Assembly (NCBI GenBank): GCA_947455455.1
Contig: CANGOE010000003.1
Span: forward strand, 1-64,000
Length of the DNA: 64,000 nt
From: Hyphomicrobiales bacterium
GTDB lineage: Bacteria > Pseudomonadota > Alphaproteobacteria > Rhizobiales > Beijerinckiaceae
Reading direction: 5' to 3'
Made by a program: the position numbers and the translations under genes. The stretch's first letter is position 1, and each line of letters opens with the position of its first letter. Below, one piece after another: positions 50,560 through 59,708 of this stretch. The notes below the pieces were generated by a model. That model was not told the origin of the DNA. It was given only the letters and a program-made list of their open reading frames with translations, and did not search any database.

Positions 50560-50814
50560 ATGAACTGGGATGTGATCGAAGTCGAACCTGCCGGCCCTTT
50601 GGCTCTCAAGGTTCAATTTGCTGACGGTACCAGAGGCAGGGTGGTGTTCGAGCAAAGTCATCTGACGGGTGTGTTTGCGGCTCTCAAAGATCTAGCCGTT
50701 TTCAAAAAAGCCCATATTGTCGGCGGGGCAGTGACGTGGCCCGGGAATGTCGATCTTGCACCGGATGCCATGCACCAAGCCATCCTTGCGCAAGGGGAAT
50801 GGATTTTACGTTAA
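50560..50814 (+). CDS. DUF2442 family protein
   Basis: 84 residues: MNWDVIEVEPAGPLALKVQF, then DGTRGRVVFEQSHLTGVFAAL, KAHIVGGAVTWPGNVDLAPD and the helical C-terminus. The pattern (D-G-x-x-x-x-x-D/E near the middle, W-P-x-x-x-D-x-x-P-D) is that of DUF2442. It pairs with DUF4160 upstream and may be the partner in a possible toxin-antitoxin module. GTGAGGCC precedes the start. Confidence 0.85.
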   Translation: MNWDVIEVEPAGPLALKVQFADGTRGRVVFEQSHLTGVFAALKDLAVFKKAHIVGGAVTWPGNVDLAPDAMHQAILAQGEWILR

Positions 50815-50952
50815 ATCACGCTTTGCCGGATGTTGCATTGCAAAAACGCATATCTGCCCGTCTTTTGTATAATGTTGCACTGCACAATAATCCTTGGTCA
50901 TTTTGCCAAGCTATGACATAATTCTGCCTTGAGGATTTCAGAGAGTATCGAA

Positions 50953-51270
50953 ATGAGCAAAGGTACGGGCAATAGCAGTGAAGCGGTCTGGAACACCAAA
51001 TACGGCACGCGACGGGTCAGGGTTGATCTGCCGACCGTTCAGGAAGCCGTGTTTGCCGCCCAGGGTCTGACCGATGATCTCGAGGAACAGGTTGAAATCG
51101 CCGCCGCGTTGATCGGGGCGGGCGAGGACGAGGTTCGCGCTGAAATCGCGCGTTCCAAGAATATCCGTCAGGTAAGGGTGCGCCCGCGCAGTCCGACCGA
51201 TTTTCCTTCCGAGCCACGCACTTTTGTGGTCGAGCGCAAGGGTGTCCGGCGCTCGCTCATGAATTCATGA
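50953..51270 (+). CDS. Conserved hypothetical protein (WNTKYGTRRVR type)
   Basis: 105 residues. It opens with a flexible part and then VWNTKYGTRRVRVDLPTVQEAVFAAQGLTDD, a sequence kept in hypothetical proteins of rhizobia and methylobacteria as far as I recall. The middle (DDLEEQVEIAAALIGAGEDEV) is acidic and helical and the C-terminus is basic. No function is known; it might be a small DNA-binding or adaptor protein. The ATG at 50953 is chosen; an upstream TTG at 50929 adds eight residues. Its 3' end overlaps the convergent salicylyl-CoA hydroxylase-like gene by 6 bases. Confidence 0.7.
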   Translation: MSKGTGNSSEAVWNTKYGTRRVRVDLPTVQEAVFAAQGLTDDLEEQVEIAAALIGAGEDEVRAEIARSKNIRQVRVRPRSPTDFPSEPRTFVVERKGVRRSLMNS

Positions 51271-53586
51271 GTGTTTGTGGCTTTTCGGACGGGCTTTCAG
51301 CTTCATTTCAATCAAATCCGATTTTTCACGCGGCACATTGCGGGTGATTTGCGCCCAGCCCGGTGCATAGGACGGCGGCACTTTGACCTCGGCCCCGTAC
51401 CACGCCGCGCCGCGCAAGGCGAAGGCGGGATCAACCAGATGCGGACGGCCAAAAGCCACCAGATCGGCACGGGCGGCCGCAACAATCGTATGGGCCTGAT
51501 CGACGCTGGTGATATTGCCGACGCACATGGTGGCCACATGCGCCTCGTTGCGGATCTGGTCCGAATAGGGGGTCTGGAACATCCGGCCATAGACAGGGCG
51601 TGACAGCGGCGCGGTTTGACCGGTCGAGACATCGACCAGATCAACGCCGGCTTGGGCAAAATGACGGGCAATCTCGACCGATTCCTCGTCGCTGATCCCG
51701 CCTTCCATCCAGTCGGTTGCCGAAATACGCACCGACATCGGCTTATGGGCAGGCCATGCGGCCCGCATCGCGCCAAACACTTCCAGCGGATAGCGCAGGC
51801 GGTTTTCGAGAGGGCCGCCGTAATTGTCCTTGCGCTGGTTGGTGACCGGTGACAGGAAACTGGCCAGCAGATAGCCATGGGCGGCGTGCATTTCCACCAT
51901 ATCGAAACCGCAAGCCTCGGCCCGATGCACAGCGGCAACAAATTGATCGCGCACCTGATCCATATCGGCGCGGGTCATTTCGCGCGGCACCTGACTTTCG
52001 GGGTAATAGGGCAGTGGCGAGGCCGAAACAATCGGCCATGCGCCGGTGTCCAGCGGCCTGTCCATGCCGTCCCACATCAGCTTGGTTGCACCCTTGCGGC
52101 CTGCATGGCCGAGTTGCAGGCAGATTTTTGCGCCCGATTGCTGATGGACGAAATCGACAACCCGCGTCCATGCGGCCTGTTGCTCATCCGTCCACAAACC
52201 CGCACAGCCCGGCGTGATGCGGGCTTCGGCGCTGATGCAGGTCATTTCGGTAAACAGCAGGCCGACACCGCCCATGGCGCGCGAGCCATAATGGACCAGA
52301 TGGAAATCGGTCAGCACACCGTCATGGGCCGCATACATGCACATCGGCGAGACCACGAGACGGTTGGAAAGCGTCATATCGCGCAAGGACAGAGGCTGGA
52401 AGGCCGGGCTTTGCGGCTTCTCGACATCAACATCATGCCCCAAGGCTTTGATCTGCTTGGCAAAAGTCTTGTCGATTTGCTTGACGAAATCCGGCGCACG
52501 CAGGGCCAGATTGTCATAGGTGATCGATTTGGAACGGGTCATCAAGCCAAAGGCGAATTGCACGGGATCGAAATCGAGGAAGCGTTTGACATGTTCGAAC
52601 CAGACAAGGCTGACTTCGGCGGCGTGCTGGGTTTTTTCGACCTCTTCGCGGCGGCCGAATTCGAAATCGGCCAAAGCCTCCGCCATCTTGCCCTGGCTGC
52701 GCTTGAGACAATCATGCAGGCTGATGGCATCTTCCATCGCCAGCTTGGTGCCGGAACCGATGGAGAAATGCGCCGTTGACTTGGCATCGCCCAGCAACAC
52801 CACGCGGCCATCCATCGTGCAATGCTTGTTGCGGATGGTGGGGAACTGCCGCCAGATCGAGCGGTTGGCAATCAGACGATGGCCCTGCAACTCGTCCTTG
52901 AACACGTTTTCGAGGAAGGCGGTGCTGTCCTCCTGCGACATGGTTTCAAGGCCAGCGGCGGCAAAGGTTTCGGGATCGGTTTCCAGGACCCAGGTCGAAC
53001 GGCCCGCTTCATATTGATAGCAATGGGCGATGAACACCCCGAATTCGGTTTCCTTGAAGTAGAAGGTGAAGGCATCGAAGGGACGTGTCGAGCCCATCCA
53101 GCAGAAACGGTTGGGACGCAAGTCGATCTGCGTGCCGAAATGGCTTTCATTGGCTTGGCGCAACAGCGAGTTCAAGCCATCCGCCAGCACCACCAGATCG
53201 GCTTCGGCCTCGGTCGGCATGGTGGTCAATTCCTGCTCGAAGGAGAGGTTGATCCCCAAGCCTCTGGCGCGTTCCTGCAACAGCATCAGCAGGGTTTTAC
53301 GTGAACAGCCGCAAAAGCCGTTGCCGCCGATCCGGAAATTCTCGCCCCTGATCTCGACGGCGATATCATCCCAATAGGCAAAAGCCTTGGTGATCGCCTC
53401 GTAGCTTTCGCGGTCGGCCTTCTCGAAATTATCAAGCGTCTGATCCGAAAACACCACGCCGAAACCGAAGGTGTCATCGGCCTTGTTGCGCTCGATCACA
53501 TGGATATCGGCCTGCGGAAAAGATTTTTTGACAAGAATGGAGAAATATAGCCCGGCAGGTCCGCCACCAATGACTTTAATGCGCAT
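51265..53586 (-). CDS. Bifunctional salicylyl-CoA 5-hydroxylase/oxidoreductase-type flavoprotein
   Basis: 773 residues with two fused domains. The N-terminal half (about 1-370) is a class A FAD monooxygenase: IKVIGGGPAGLYFSILVKKS and RVVLLGDAKSTAHFSIGSGTKLAMEDAI. The C-terminal half (from about 400) is an Old Yellow Enzyme domain: FQPLSLRDMTLSNRLVVSPM, KICLQLGHAGRKGATKLMWD and the active-site region MVEMHAAHGYLLASFLSPVT. The order is that of salicylyl-CoA 5-hydroxylase and 2-aminobenzoyl-CoA monooxygenase/reductase. It hydroxylates (and may reduce) an aromatic CoA thioester. No aryl-CoA ligase is adjacent. The ATG at 53586 has GGTGGAG upstream. A short palindrome stands 36 bases upstream. Confidence 0.9.
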   Translation of the reverse strand: MRIKVIGGGPAGLYFSILVKKSFPQADIHVIERNKADDTFGFGVVFSDQTLDNFEKADRESYEAITKAFAYWDDIAVEIRGENFRIGGNGFCGCSRKTLLMLLQERARGLGINLSFEQELTTMPTEAEADLVVLADGLNSLLRQANESHFGTQIDLRPNRFCWMGSTRPFDAFTFYFKETEFGVFIAHCYQYEAGRSTWVLETDPETFAAAGLETMSQEDSTAFLENVFKDELQGHRLIANRSIWRQFPTIRNKHCTMDGRVVLLGDAKSTAHFSIGSGTKLAMEDAISLHDCLKRSQGKMAEALADFEFGRREEVEKTQHAAEVSLVWFEHVKRFLDFDPVQFAFGLMTRSKSITYDNLALRAPDFVKQIDKTFAKQIKALGHDVDVEKPQSPAFQPLSLRDMTLSNRLVVSPMCMYAAHDGVLTDFHLVHYGSRAMGGVGLLFTEMTCISAEARITPGCAGLWTDEQQAAWTRVVDFVHQQSGAKICLQLGHAGRKGATKLMWDGMDRPLDTGAWPIVSASPLPYYPESQVPREMTRADMDQVRDQFVAAVHRAEACGFDMVEMHAAHGYLLASFLSPVTNQRKDNYGGPLENRLRYPLEVFGAMRAAWPAHKPMSVRISATDWMEGGISDEESVEIARHFAQAGVDLVDVSTGQTAPLSRPVYGRMFQTPYSDQIRNEAHVATMCVGNITSVDQAHTIVAAARADLVAFGRPHLVDPAFALRGAAWYGAEVKVPPSYAPGWAQITRNVPREKSDLIEMKLKARPKSHKHS

Positions 53587-53622
53587 GACACTCTCCACCT
53601 CAGGAACCATTCGTAAAAATAG

Positions 53623-53634
53623 TTTAATCTTAAA
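53623..53634. promoter_or_regulatory. TTTAA-TC-TTAAA palindrome before the salicylyl-CoA hydroxylase gene
   Basis: TTTAATCTTAAA is a perfect 5-2-5 inverted repeat in an AT-rich promoter region. MarR-family regulators of aromatic-CoA genes often bind such AT-rich dyads, so it is a candidate operator. No MarR gene is in the window. Confidence 0.4.
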
Positions 53635-53684
53635 GTTTTTGATGTGACAAGAGCGTTTATCGGTAATTCAGAATATGTGGGAAT

Positions 53685-55088
53685 TTAGCGCCGTTGCGCC
53701 AGCACGATCACGCCGCGCACAGGGGCTTGCAACTCGGTGCGCAGGGTTTGGAGATTGAAAATCCGGCAGTCAAACCCGCATTGTTCCATCACGCTGTGCA
53801 GATAGGCGGTGGTATGGCTGTAACGCCCGCTCGGATTGAGTTGGTAGGGCTTTGTCCCTTCCTCGCAGACTTCGGTGGTGAAAATCAGAAAACCGTTCGG
53901 TTTGATGGTTGCGGCAAATTGCGCAAAGAGCTGGTCGATCGCCCCGAAATAGATCAGCGTATCCATGCAGGCAATCAGATCATAGGGCGTTTGAATGTGT
54001 GAAAGGAAAGTGCCGATTTCAGCCTTGTGCAATGCCTCGTAAAGGCCGCGCTGGCGGGCGATGTCGAGCATCGAGCCGGACAGATCGACCCCGATCATGC
54101 TGGCGGCATAGGGCCGCAGGATGGGCGCGCACAGCCCGGTGCCGCAACCGGCATCCAGCACATGCAGACCTGCGCCTTGGGTGAAGCTCTCCGCCATCAT
54201 CTGTTCGAGCAAAGCGGGCCCGCGATAATCCAGCTGGCTCAGCTTGCCTTCGAAGTGATCGGCATATTCATCAAAGGTCACGTTGACATAATCTTCCGAA
54301 CAGCGTTCTGGAATCGTCTCTTCGCCGTCTCGACGGGCGCAGGCGGCATAGAGATGGGCTGGAATGGGATTGTCCGGCTCGGCCTCTTTCCATTGCCGGT
54401 AGACTTCGGCGGCTTCCTCCAGCCGACCCAGCACGTAATAGGCTTTGCCGAGCAGATAGGGCGTGGTGCTCTCGCGCGGGGCCACGATATAGCCCGAACA
54501 ATAGGTGCGCACGGCCTCGATCTGCATCTGGTGGCGCTCATACAGGGCCGAGAGCAGGCGATAGGCTTCCTGCGAGTGCGGTTCCAGCGTGATGGCGGTT
54601 TGATAGGCCTGTTCGGCCTGCTTGAATTGCACCAGCCGGTCATGGGTCGCACCCAGATTGATCCAGAGCAGGGCTTGGGAGGGGGCTTTGGCGACCGCTT
54701 TCGCAAACACCTCGATCGCTTCGTCGAAGCGGCCCTGCGCGTTCAGGATATTGCCCAGATTATTGGCCCAATCGACCCGATCACCGGTTGCCGCCACAGA
54801 GGCGCGCAAGATTTTAACCGCCTGCTCGTGTTGTCCGAGATGATGCAAGGCAATGCCCAGAAAGTGCTGTCCCTCGTGAAAGGCCGGAGAATTGGGGGAT
54901 ATATCGCCATACAGCTCGACCGCACTGACATAATCGCCCTCGGCATGCCGTTGCAAGGCACGTTCGAACGCCAGAAGCGAGCTGTCGATGGTGCCGTCAT
55001 CTGCCGTTGTTGTCTGGTCGTTATGCGACACAAGAAGGCCTGCTGCTGGTTGGCTTGTATAAAGTGGTGAGGTGTATGTCTGGCTCAT
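53685..55088 (-). CDS. TPR-repeat protein fused to a SAM-dependent methyltransferase
   Basis: 467 residues. Residues about 20-260 are tetratricopeptide repeats (LGIALHHLGQHEQAVKILRA, ANNLGNILNAQGRFDEAIEV and similar). From about 280 there is a class I methyltransferase domain: FDEYADHFEGKLSQLDYRGP, SAM-binding LHVLDAGCGTGLCAPILRPY and VDLSGSMLDIARQR, then FLIFTTEVCEEGTKPYQLNP. The DYADHFE start is typical of TPR-linked methyltransferases acting on surface glycans or unknown small molecules. A start AAAGGCGGG precedes the ATG. The substrate is unknown. Confidence 0.88.
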   Translation of the reverse strand: MSQTYTSPLYTSQPAAGLLVSHNDQTTTADDGTIDSSLLAFERALQRHAEGDYVSAVELYGDISPNSPAFHEGQHFLGIALHHLGQHEQAVKILRASVAATGDRVDWANNLGNILNAQGRFDEAIEVFAKAVAKAPSQALLWINLGATHDRLVQFKQAEQAYQTAITLEPHSQEAYRLLSALYERHQMQIEAVRTYCSGYIVAPRESTTPYLLGKAYYVLGRLEEAAEVYRQWKEAEPDNPIPAHLYAACARRDGEETIPERCSEDYVNVTFDEYADHFEGKLSQLDYRGPALLEQMMAESFTQGAGLHVLDAGCGTGLCAPILRPYAASMIGVDLSGSMLDIARQRGLYEALHKAEIGTFLSHIQTPYDLIACMDTLIYFGAIDQLFAQFAATIKPNGFLIFTTEVCEEGTKPYQLNPSGRYSHTTAYLHSVMEQCGFDCRIFNLQTLRTELQAPVRGVIVLAQRR

Positions 55089-55202
55089 GGCCCGCCTTTA
55101 TTTCAATCTTTGCCGGTACGGGCAAGGCAGGCGGCACCTGATTGGCGGGTTTCGGCTTTGTCTTCAAACAACGAGGTTAATGCCGCAGAGGAGCCCCGGC
55201 AT

Positions 55203-55232
55203 AAAAAAACACCCTGCGCTTGCGGGCAGGGT
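55203..55232 (-). terminator. Rho-independent terminator on the minus strand
   Basis: Stem ACCCTGC/GCAGGGT with an inner CC-GC-rich loop, followed on the minus strand by a T7 run (A7 at 55203-55209). It ends the ketopantoate-reductase-like transcript. Confidence 0.85.
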
Positions 55233-55260
55233 TCAAAATCGATCAGTGTTCTAACAGATG

Positions 55261-56328
55261 TCAGGCTTTGGAGCGGTTTTTCTCCAGCCATGACTGGACC
55301 AGTTTCACGGTCTGGTCGACGCTGTCCGAATGTTCGCCTTTCAACCGCGCCATGGTTTGCACCACCAGATCGACGCGCTCGATATTCTGGGCGCCTGCGG
55401 CCAAAGCGCGGGCCGCCGAGGAGGGCTTGGCCAGACCCTGTGCGGCACTGGCATATTTTTCAAACGGTACGAGATCATCGGGATTGGCACCGAGTTTGAC
55501 GCACAGTGCATTAACCCAGGCATAAATGGCCTTGGAGGCATTTAGATCGGAATGAACCGCTTCCTTGATCGGGCGCATCTCTGTGGCCTGAATACAGCGA
55601 TAGTTGCCGGTCAACAGCATGGCCCATTTGGCCAGTGGCACAAACACCGAGTCATGGACCTTCAATTTCACGGGCAGTTCGATCGGGCCATCACCGGCAT
55701 CAAAGCGGGCGGCTTCGATATCGTGCTGTAAATCGGTCAGGATCTTGTCAAAATCAGGCTTGCCGAATTTGGCGACCTTGAAATTGGTCGGCAGGCTGAC
55801 CTGCAGAATGTTGGTGGCTTCCTCCGGCGGGCGGAAAGCCTGCGGATCGGGACTGCACAGGGTCATATTATGCGGATCGAAACTCTGCCACACGGTCGGA
55901 TCGGTGTAGCAATGCTTCAATTCATTGGCATCAATGCCGGGAATACGGGCCAGATAGGGCAGGGGCGGCATGTTCATGATCGACATGCAGGGCTTGCCGG
56001 ATTGTGCGATCCGGTCCACCAGTTCGCGCACACCGGGGGCGCGGTATTGCGGCTCCTGCATCGCCAGTGCGATCAGATCGTAATCGGCGGGATTGGCGGC
56101 TTCGGGTGACAGGCCGGAAATGTGACCGGACAATTTGCGGGAATCGACTTCCACCAATCCATCGCGCCCTTTGACGGGGATGCGGACGCGGATGCCTTCT
56201 TTGTTGATCAAATCGGCTTCGGCCGGCAGGCAGACCAACGCGACATCATGCCCGCCCATCAACATTTTGGTTGCCAGCAAAGAGCCGTAGGAGGCTCCGA
56301 GAATGAGGATTTTATAATGTTTGCTCAT
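55261..56328 (-). CDS. Ketopantoate reductase-like (PanE/ApbA) dehydrogenase
   Basis: 355 residues. An N-terminal Rossmann segment reads KILILGASYGSLLATKMLMG; the usual GxGxxG is G-A-S-Y-G-S. A C-terminal helical domain includes KWAMLLTGNYRCIQATEMRP, resembling the PanE C-domain (K-W-x-K-x-x-x-N). The protein is longer than PanE (about 300), and its central residues (PLPYLARIPGIDANELKHCY) are unusual, so the substrate is probably not ketopantoate. The ATG at 56328 is chosen; another ATG at 56331 is adjacent. It lies 124 bases after the TAXI-TRAP permease gene on the same strand and may be cotranscribed with it. Confidence 0.7.
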   Translation of the reverse strand: MSKHYKILILGASYGSLLATKMLMGGHDVALVCLPAEADLINKEGIRVRIPVKGRDGLVEVDSRKLSGHISGLSPEAANPADYDLIALAMQEPQYRAPGVRELVDRIAQSGKPCMSIMNMPPLPYLARIPGIDANELKHCYTDPTVWQSFDPHNMTLCSPDPQAFRPPEEATNILQVSLPTNFKVAKFGKPDFDKILTDLQHDIEAARFDAGDGPIELPVKLKVHDSVFVPLAKWAMLLTGNYRCIQATEMRPIKEAVHSDLNASKAIYAWVNALCVKLGANPDDLVPFEKYASAAQGLAKPSSAARALAAGAQNIERVDLVVQTMARLKGEHSDSVDQTVKLVQSWLEKNRSKA

Positions 56329-56452
56329 CATCCACCCTTGTGTTCCGTCTGATGCGGATTGTGATCGCAACCCTAGGATTGCTGATATTTCAGAGGTCGA
56401 GAGTGATCAATCTACACCAAAAGTGCAATAGGTTTTTGTGCAGGGCTCCCGC

Positions 56453-58540
56453 TCAGCTTTTACGCAACCTCAGCCAGTTTGAAATGGTCAGCAAGGCGGC
56501 AATGATCAGACCGATGGAATCGCTGTAATCGAAATTGCCGATCAGGAAACCCGCTGATACCCCCGCCATGACCCGCTCGAACAGGCTGATCTTTGTCAGG
56601 TAATAGCCGATAGCCGCCACACCCGACATGCCGATCACCACAAAGGCTTTGAACACCACCACGGCCACTTCCACCCAATAGCCGTATTGTTCGGCAATCG
56701 CGCCGCCCGCTTGCAACATCAAGGACGGCTCGTAAACCGACATGAAGGGGATCAGAAAGCCCGCCAGTGCCACCCTCGTGGCCTGCCAGCCGATCTCGTC
56801 GGGCGAGGCTTTGGCAATGGGCGCGGCCGCCAGTGCCGCCAGCGCGACAGGCGGGGTCAGATCGGCAATAATACCGTAATAGAACACGAACATATGGCTG
56901 ACGATCAGCGGCACGCCGAGTTTGAGCAAAGCGGGCGCGGCCAGCGAAGCGGTGATGATATAGGTCGGAATGGTCGGCAAACCCGTGCCCAGAATGATCG
57001 AGGTGATCATCACCAGCAGCAGACACAGGAAAATCGAGTCCCGGCCGAAGGAAACAATGTAATTGCCCAGCGTGGTGGCCGCCCCTGTCAGGGTCATCGT
57101 GCCGATGACTGTGCCGACAATGGCGCAAGCCAAGCCCACGGGCAGGGCCTGTCTGGCCCCGTCGGCCAGACCGTCGCGGCATAGGATCAGGGTTTCTCGT
57201 CCGCCCTTGGAAAACAGGTTGACGATGATCAGAATGGCGACCAGCGCGATGATGATCCCGATGCCGTAATAGAAAAACGAGGCCGAAAGCAATCCCAGCC
57301 CGACCCAGAATACTACACGGGCGGCCTGCGAGCCAAAGCCCATCGCAAACGCCCCGCCGAGGATCATGATCACAGTCAGGGCCAAGCCGACTGAACCGGC
57401 AAACAGCGGCGTGAAACCATCCATCAACAGATAGACCAGCACCGCCAGCGGCAAGGCCAGATGCCATTGCCGCTTGATGGCGGCAATCGGGCTAGGCAAT
57501 TCCGAACGCGCCATGCCCATCAGATGATGTTTGCCCGCTTCCAGATGCACCATCCAGAAGGCTGAGGCGAAATAGAGAATGGCCGGAATGATCGCGGCTT
57601 TGACAATTTCGGAATAGGGCACGCCGATATTTTCGGCCATGATAAAGGCCACAGCCCCCATCACCGGCGGCATGATTTGCCCGCCCATCGAGGCGGTGGC
57701 TTCCACCCCTCCCGCAAAGGAGGAGGAGTAGCCGAACCGTTTCATCAGCGGAATGGTGAATTGCCCGGTGGTCACCACATTGGCAACACCGGAACCGGAA
57801 ATGGTCCCCATCAAGGCCGAAGAAATCACCGCCACTTTGGCCGCTCCCCCGCGTGCCGCACCGACCAGCCCCAAAGCCACATCGTTAAAGAGCTGGATCA
57901 TCCCCGCTCGCTCCAGAAAGGCACCGAACAGGATGAACAGGAAGATATAGGTCGCTGAAACGCCGGTCGGGGTCGCGTAAATGCCCTCGGTGCCGAAGCC
58001 CATATGCTCGATCACCTGCTCGAAGCTGAAGCCGCGATGGTCGAGCGGACGCGGCAAATAACGGCCAAACAGCGCATAGGCAATGAAAACCAGACAGATG
58101 ATCGGCAAGGCCGGCCCCATCAGCCGCCAGGCCACGATGAACAGAACCACCAGATTGATCAAACCGACAGCCAGATCGACATGGCTCAAATCGCCCGAAT
58201 TATTGACCAGATCGAGATAGAATACCCATTGATAGAGACCAGCCGCAAAGCCCAGCAATCCAAGCGTCCATCCGATCACACGGCTCATCGGATGGGTCGA
58301 CCGGTGATTGCCGATCAGCACCGAGGCGACAAGAACCAGAAAACCCACATGCATGGCCCGCAACACTTGCGTCGGTAAAATGGCATAGACCGAGGTGGCA
58401 ATCTGGAAGGTCGAAAAGGCCAAGGCTATCCAGAACAGCAAAGCGCCCGAACGGCCAAGTCCCCAGCCAGCCGGCAGGTTATGTTCGATATCCAACTCGG
58501 TCACTGTTGTTGTCGGCACATGCGGGCTTGGTGTGGTCAT
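56453..58540 (-). CDS. TRAP transporter fused permease (DctQM, TAXI type)
   Basis: 695 residues with about 17 transmembrane segments. The N-terminal part is the small DctQ-like portion (WVFYLDLVNNSGDLSHVDLA). The remainder is the large DctM-like domain with GAFLERAGMIQLFNDVALGL, the conserved GTISGSGVANVVTTGQFTIP motif, ATASMGGQIMPPVMGAVAFI and GTGLPTIPTYIITASLAAPA. Such fused permeases work with a TAXI solute-binding protein, here encoded just upstream. They import carboxylates or amino acids by ion gradient. AGGACG serves as the ribosome site. Confidence 0.93.
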   Translation of the reverse strand: MTTPSPHVPTTTVTELDIEHNLPAGWGLGRSGALLFWIALAFSTFQIATSVYAILPTQVLRAMHVGFLVLVASVLIGNHRSTHPMSRVIGWTLGLLGFAAGLYQWVFYLDLVNNSGDLSHVDLAVGLINLVVLFIVAWRLMGPALPIICLVFIAYALFGRYLPRPLDHRGFSFEQVIEHMGFGTEGIYATPTGVSATYIFLFILFGAFLERAGMIQLFNDVALGLVGAARGGAAKVAVISSALMGTISGSGVANVVTTGQFTIPLMKRFGYSSSFAGGVEATASMGGQIMPPVMGAVAFIMAENIGVPYSEIVKAAIIPAILYFASAFWMVHLEAGKHHLMGMARSELPSPIAAIKRQWHLALPLAVLVYLLMDGFTPLFAGSVGLALTVIMILGGAFAMGFGSQAARVVFWVGLGLLSASFFYYGIGIIIALVAILIIVNLFSKGGRETLILCRDGLADGARQALPVGLACAIVGTVIGTMTLTGAATTLGNYIVSFGRDSIFLCLLLVMITSIILGTGLPTIPTYIITASLAAPALLKLGVPLIVSHMFVFYYGIIADLTPPVALAALAAAPIAKASPDEIGWQATRVALAGFLIPFMSVYEPSLMLQAGGAIAEQYGYWVEVAVVVFKAFVVIGMSGVAAIGYYLTKISLFERVMAGVSAGFLIGNFDYSDSIGLIIAALLTISNWLRLRKS

Positions 58541-58606
58541 TGCGGGTCGTCCTGAGTGGCTGAAATGGTGCCGCAGGACCCGTGTCCTGCGGCGATAGGA
58601 AAGGGC

Positions 58607-59560
58607 TTAGCGGACCATTCCTTTTTCCCTGAAGTATTTTTCTGCGCCCGGATGCAAGGGCACAGGCATGCCTTCAAGGGCTTTGTCGAGCCGGATATCC
58701 TTGCCGGCGCTGTGGGATGCGGCCAGATCGGGCAGGCTGTCGAAAATCGATTTGGTCATGCCATAGACCAGATCATTGGGCAGATCCGAACGGGTCACCA
58801 GATAGTTGACCACGGCCGCACCGGCGACATCGGTGGTTTGGCCGGTATAGGTATTGGCCGGCACAGTTGCCTTGACATAGGGCGCGCCGATTTTATCGAC
58901 GACACTGGCAGGAATTTCCACCACGACGATTTCGACAGAGGACGCCAGATCGCGGATGGCCGCCACGCCCAATCCGGCTGATTGCAGGGTGGCATCCAGC
59001 TGGCGGTTCTTCATCAATTCAACCGATTCACCGAAGGGCAGATATTCGACCTTGCCGAGATCCTTGTAGCTCAAACCCGCCGCCGTCAAAATCGCGCGGG
59101 TGTTAAGTTCGGTCCCCGATTTGGGAGCGCCGACCGACAGGCGCTTGCCTTTCAGATCGGCGAGGGTTTTGATGCCGGATTCTTTGGTGGCCACAACCTG
59201 GATATAATTGGGATAGATGGCGGCAATACCGCGCAGTTTTTCAAGTTTGGTTTTGAAACCGGCTTCTTCATTGCCGTCACGTGCAAAGGCCAGACTGTCA
59301 CCCAGCGTGAAGGCGATTTCGCCTTTGCCTGCATTCAGCAGGACCAGATTTTCAACCGATCCTTTGGTGGCCTGCACCGAGGGGCGGGTGCCGGGGATTT
59401 TGTCCGAAAAGACTTTGGCAAGCGCAACGCCCATCGGATAATAGACCCCCGATGTCCCTCCCGTCAGGACGTTCAGAAACTCATCGGCCTTTGCGGCTTG
59501 TGGTTGGGTGAGTGTCAGCGTCAAAGCCACGGCCAAACCGGCGCGCACGATCGAGAACAT
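58607..59560 (-). CDS. TAXI family TRAP solute-binding protein
   Basis: 317 residues, periplasmic. The signal peptide ends near QAAKADEF. The mature start LNVLTGGTSGVYYPMGVALA is diagnostic of the TAXI family, followed by VQATKGSVENLVLLNAGKGE and GAPKSGTELNTRAILTAAG. It binds the solute (glutamate, glutamine or dicarboxylates in known cases) and delivers it to the fused permease. The gap to the permease is 66 bases. AAGGGGGATT stands before the start. Confidence 0.92.
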   Translation of the reverse strand: MFSIVRAGLAVALTLTLTQPQAAKADEFLNVLTGGTSGVYYPMGVALAKVFSDKIPGTRPSVQATKGSVENLVLLNAGKGEIAFTLGDSLAFARDGNEEAGFKTKLEKLRGIAAIYPNYIQVVATKESGIKTLADLKGKRLSVGAPKSGTELNTRAILTAAGLSYKDLGKVEYLPFGESVELMKNRQLDATLQSAGLGVAAIRDLASSVEIVVVEIPASVVDKIGAPYVKATVPANTYTGQTTDVAGAAVVNYLVTRSDLPNDLVYGMTKSIFDSLPDLAASHSAGKDIRLDKALEGMPVPLHPGAEKYFREKGMVR

Positions 59561-59708
59561 AGCAGAATCCCCCTTATATTTATTGATGTCCCATCATTGA
59601 TGATGACAGCCCAAAAGGGAAGAGGGCAACGGTGTTTTCGCTCTTGTTTCGCACGCTTTGTCTTGTCACACTGCGGCTTTGTGACACCTCAGGATCGGGC
59701 CAGCCACC

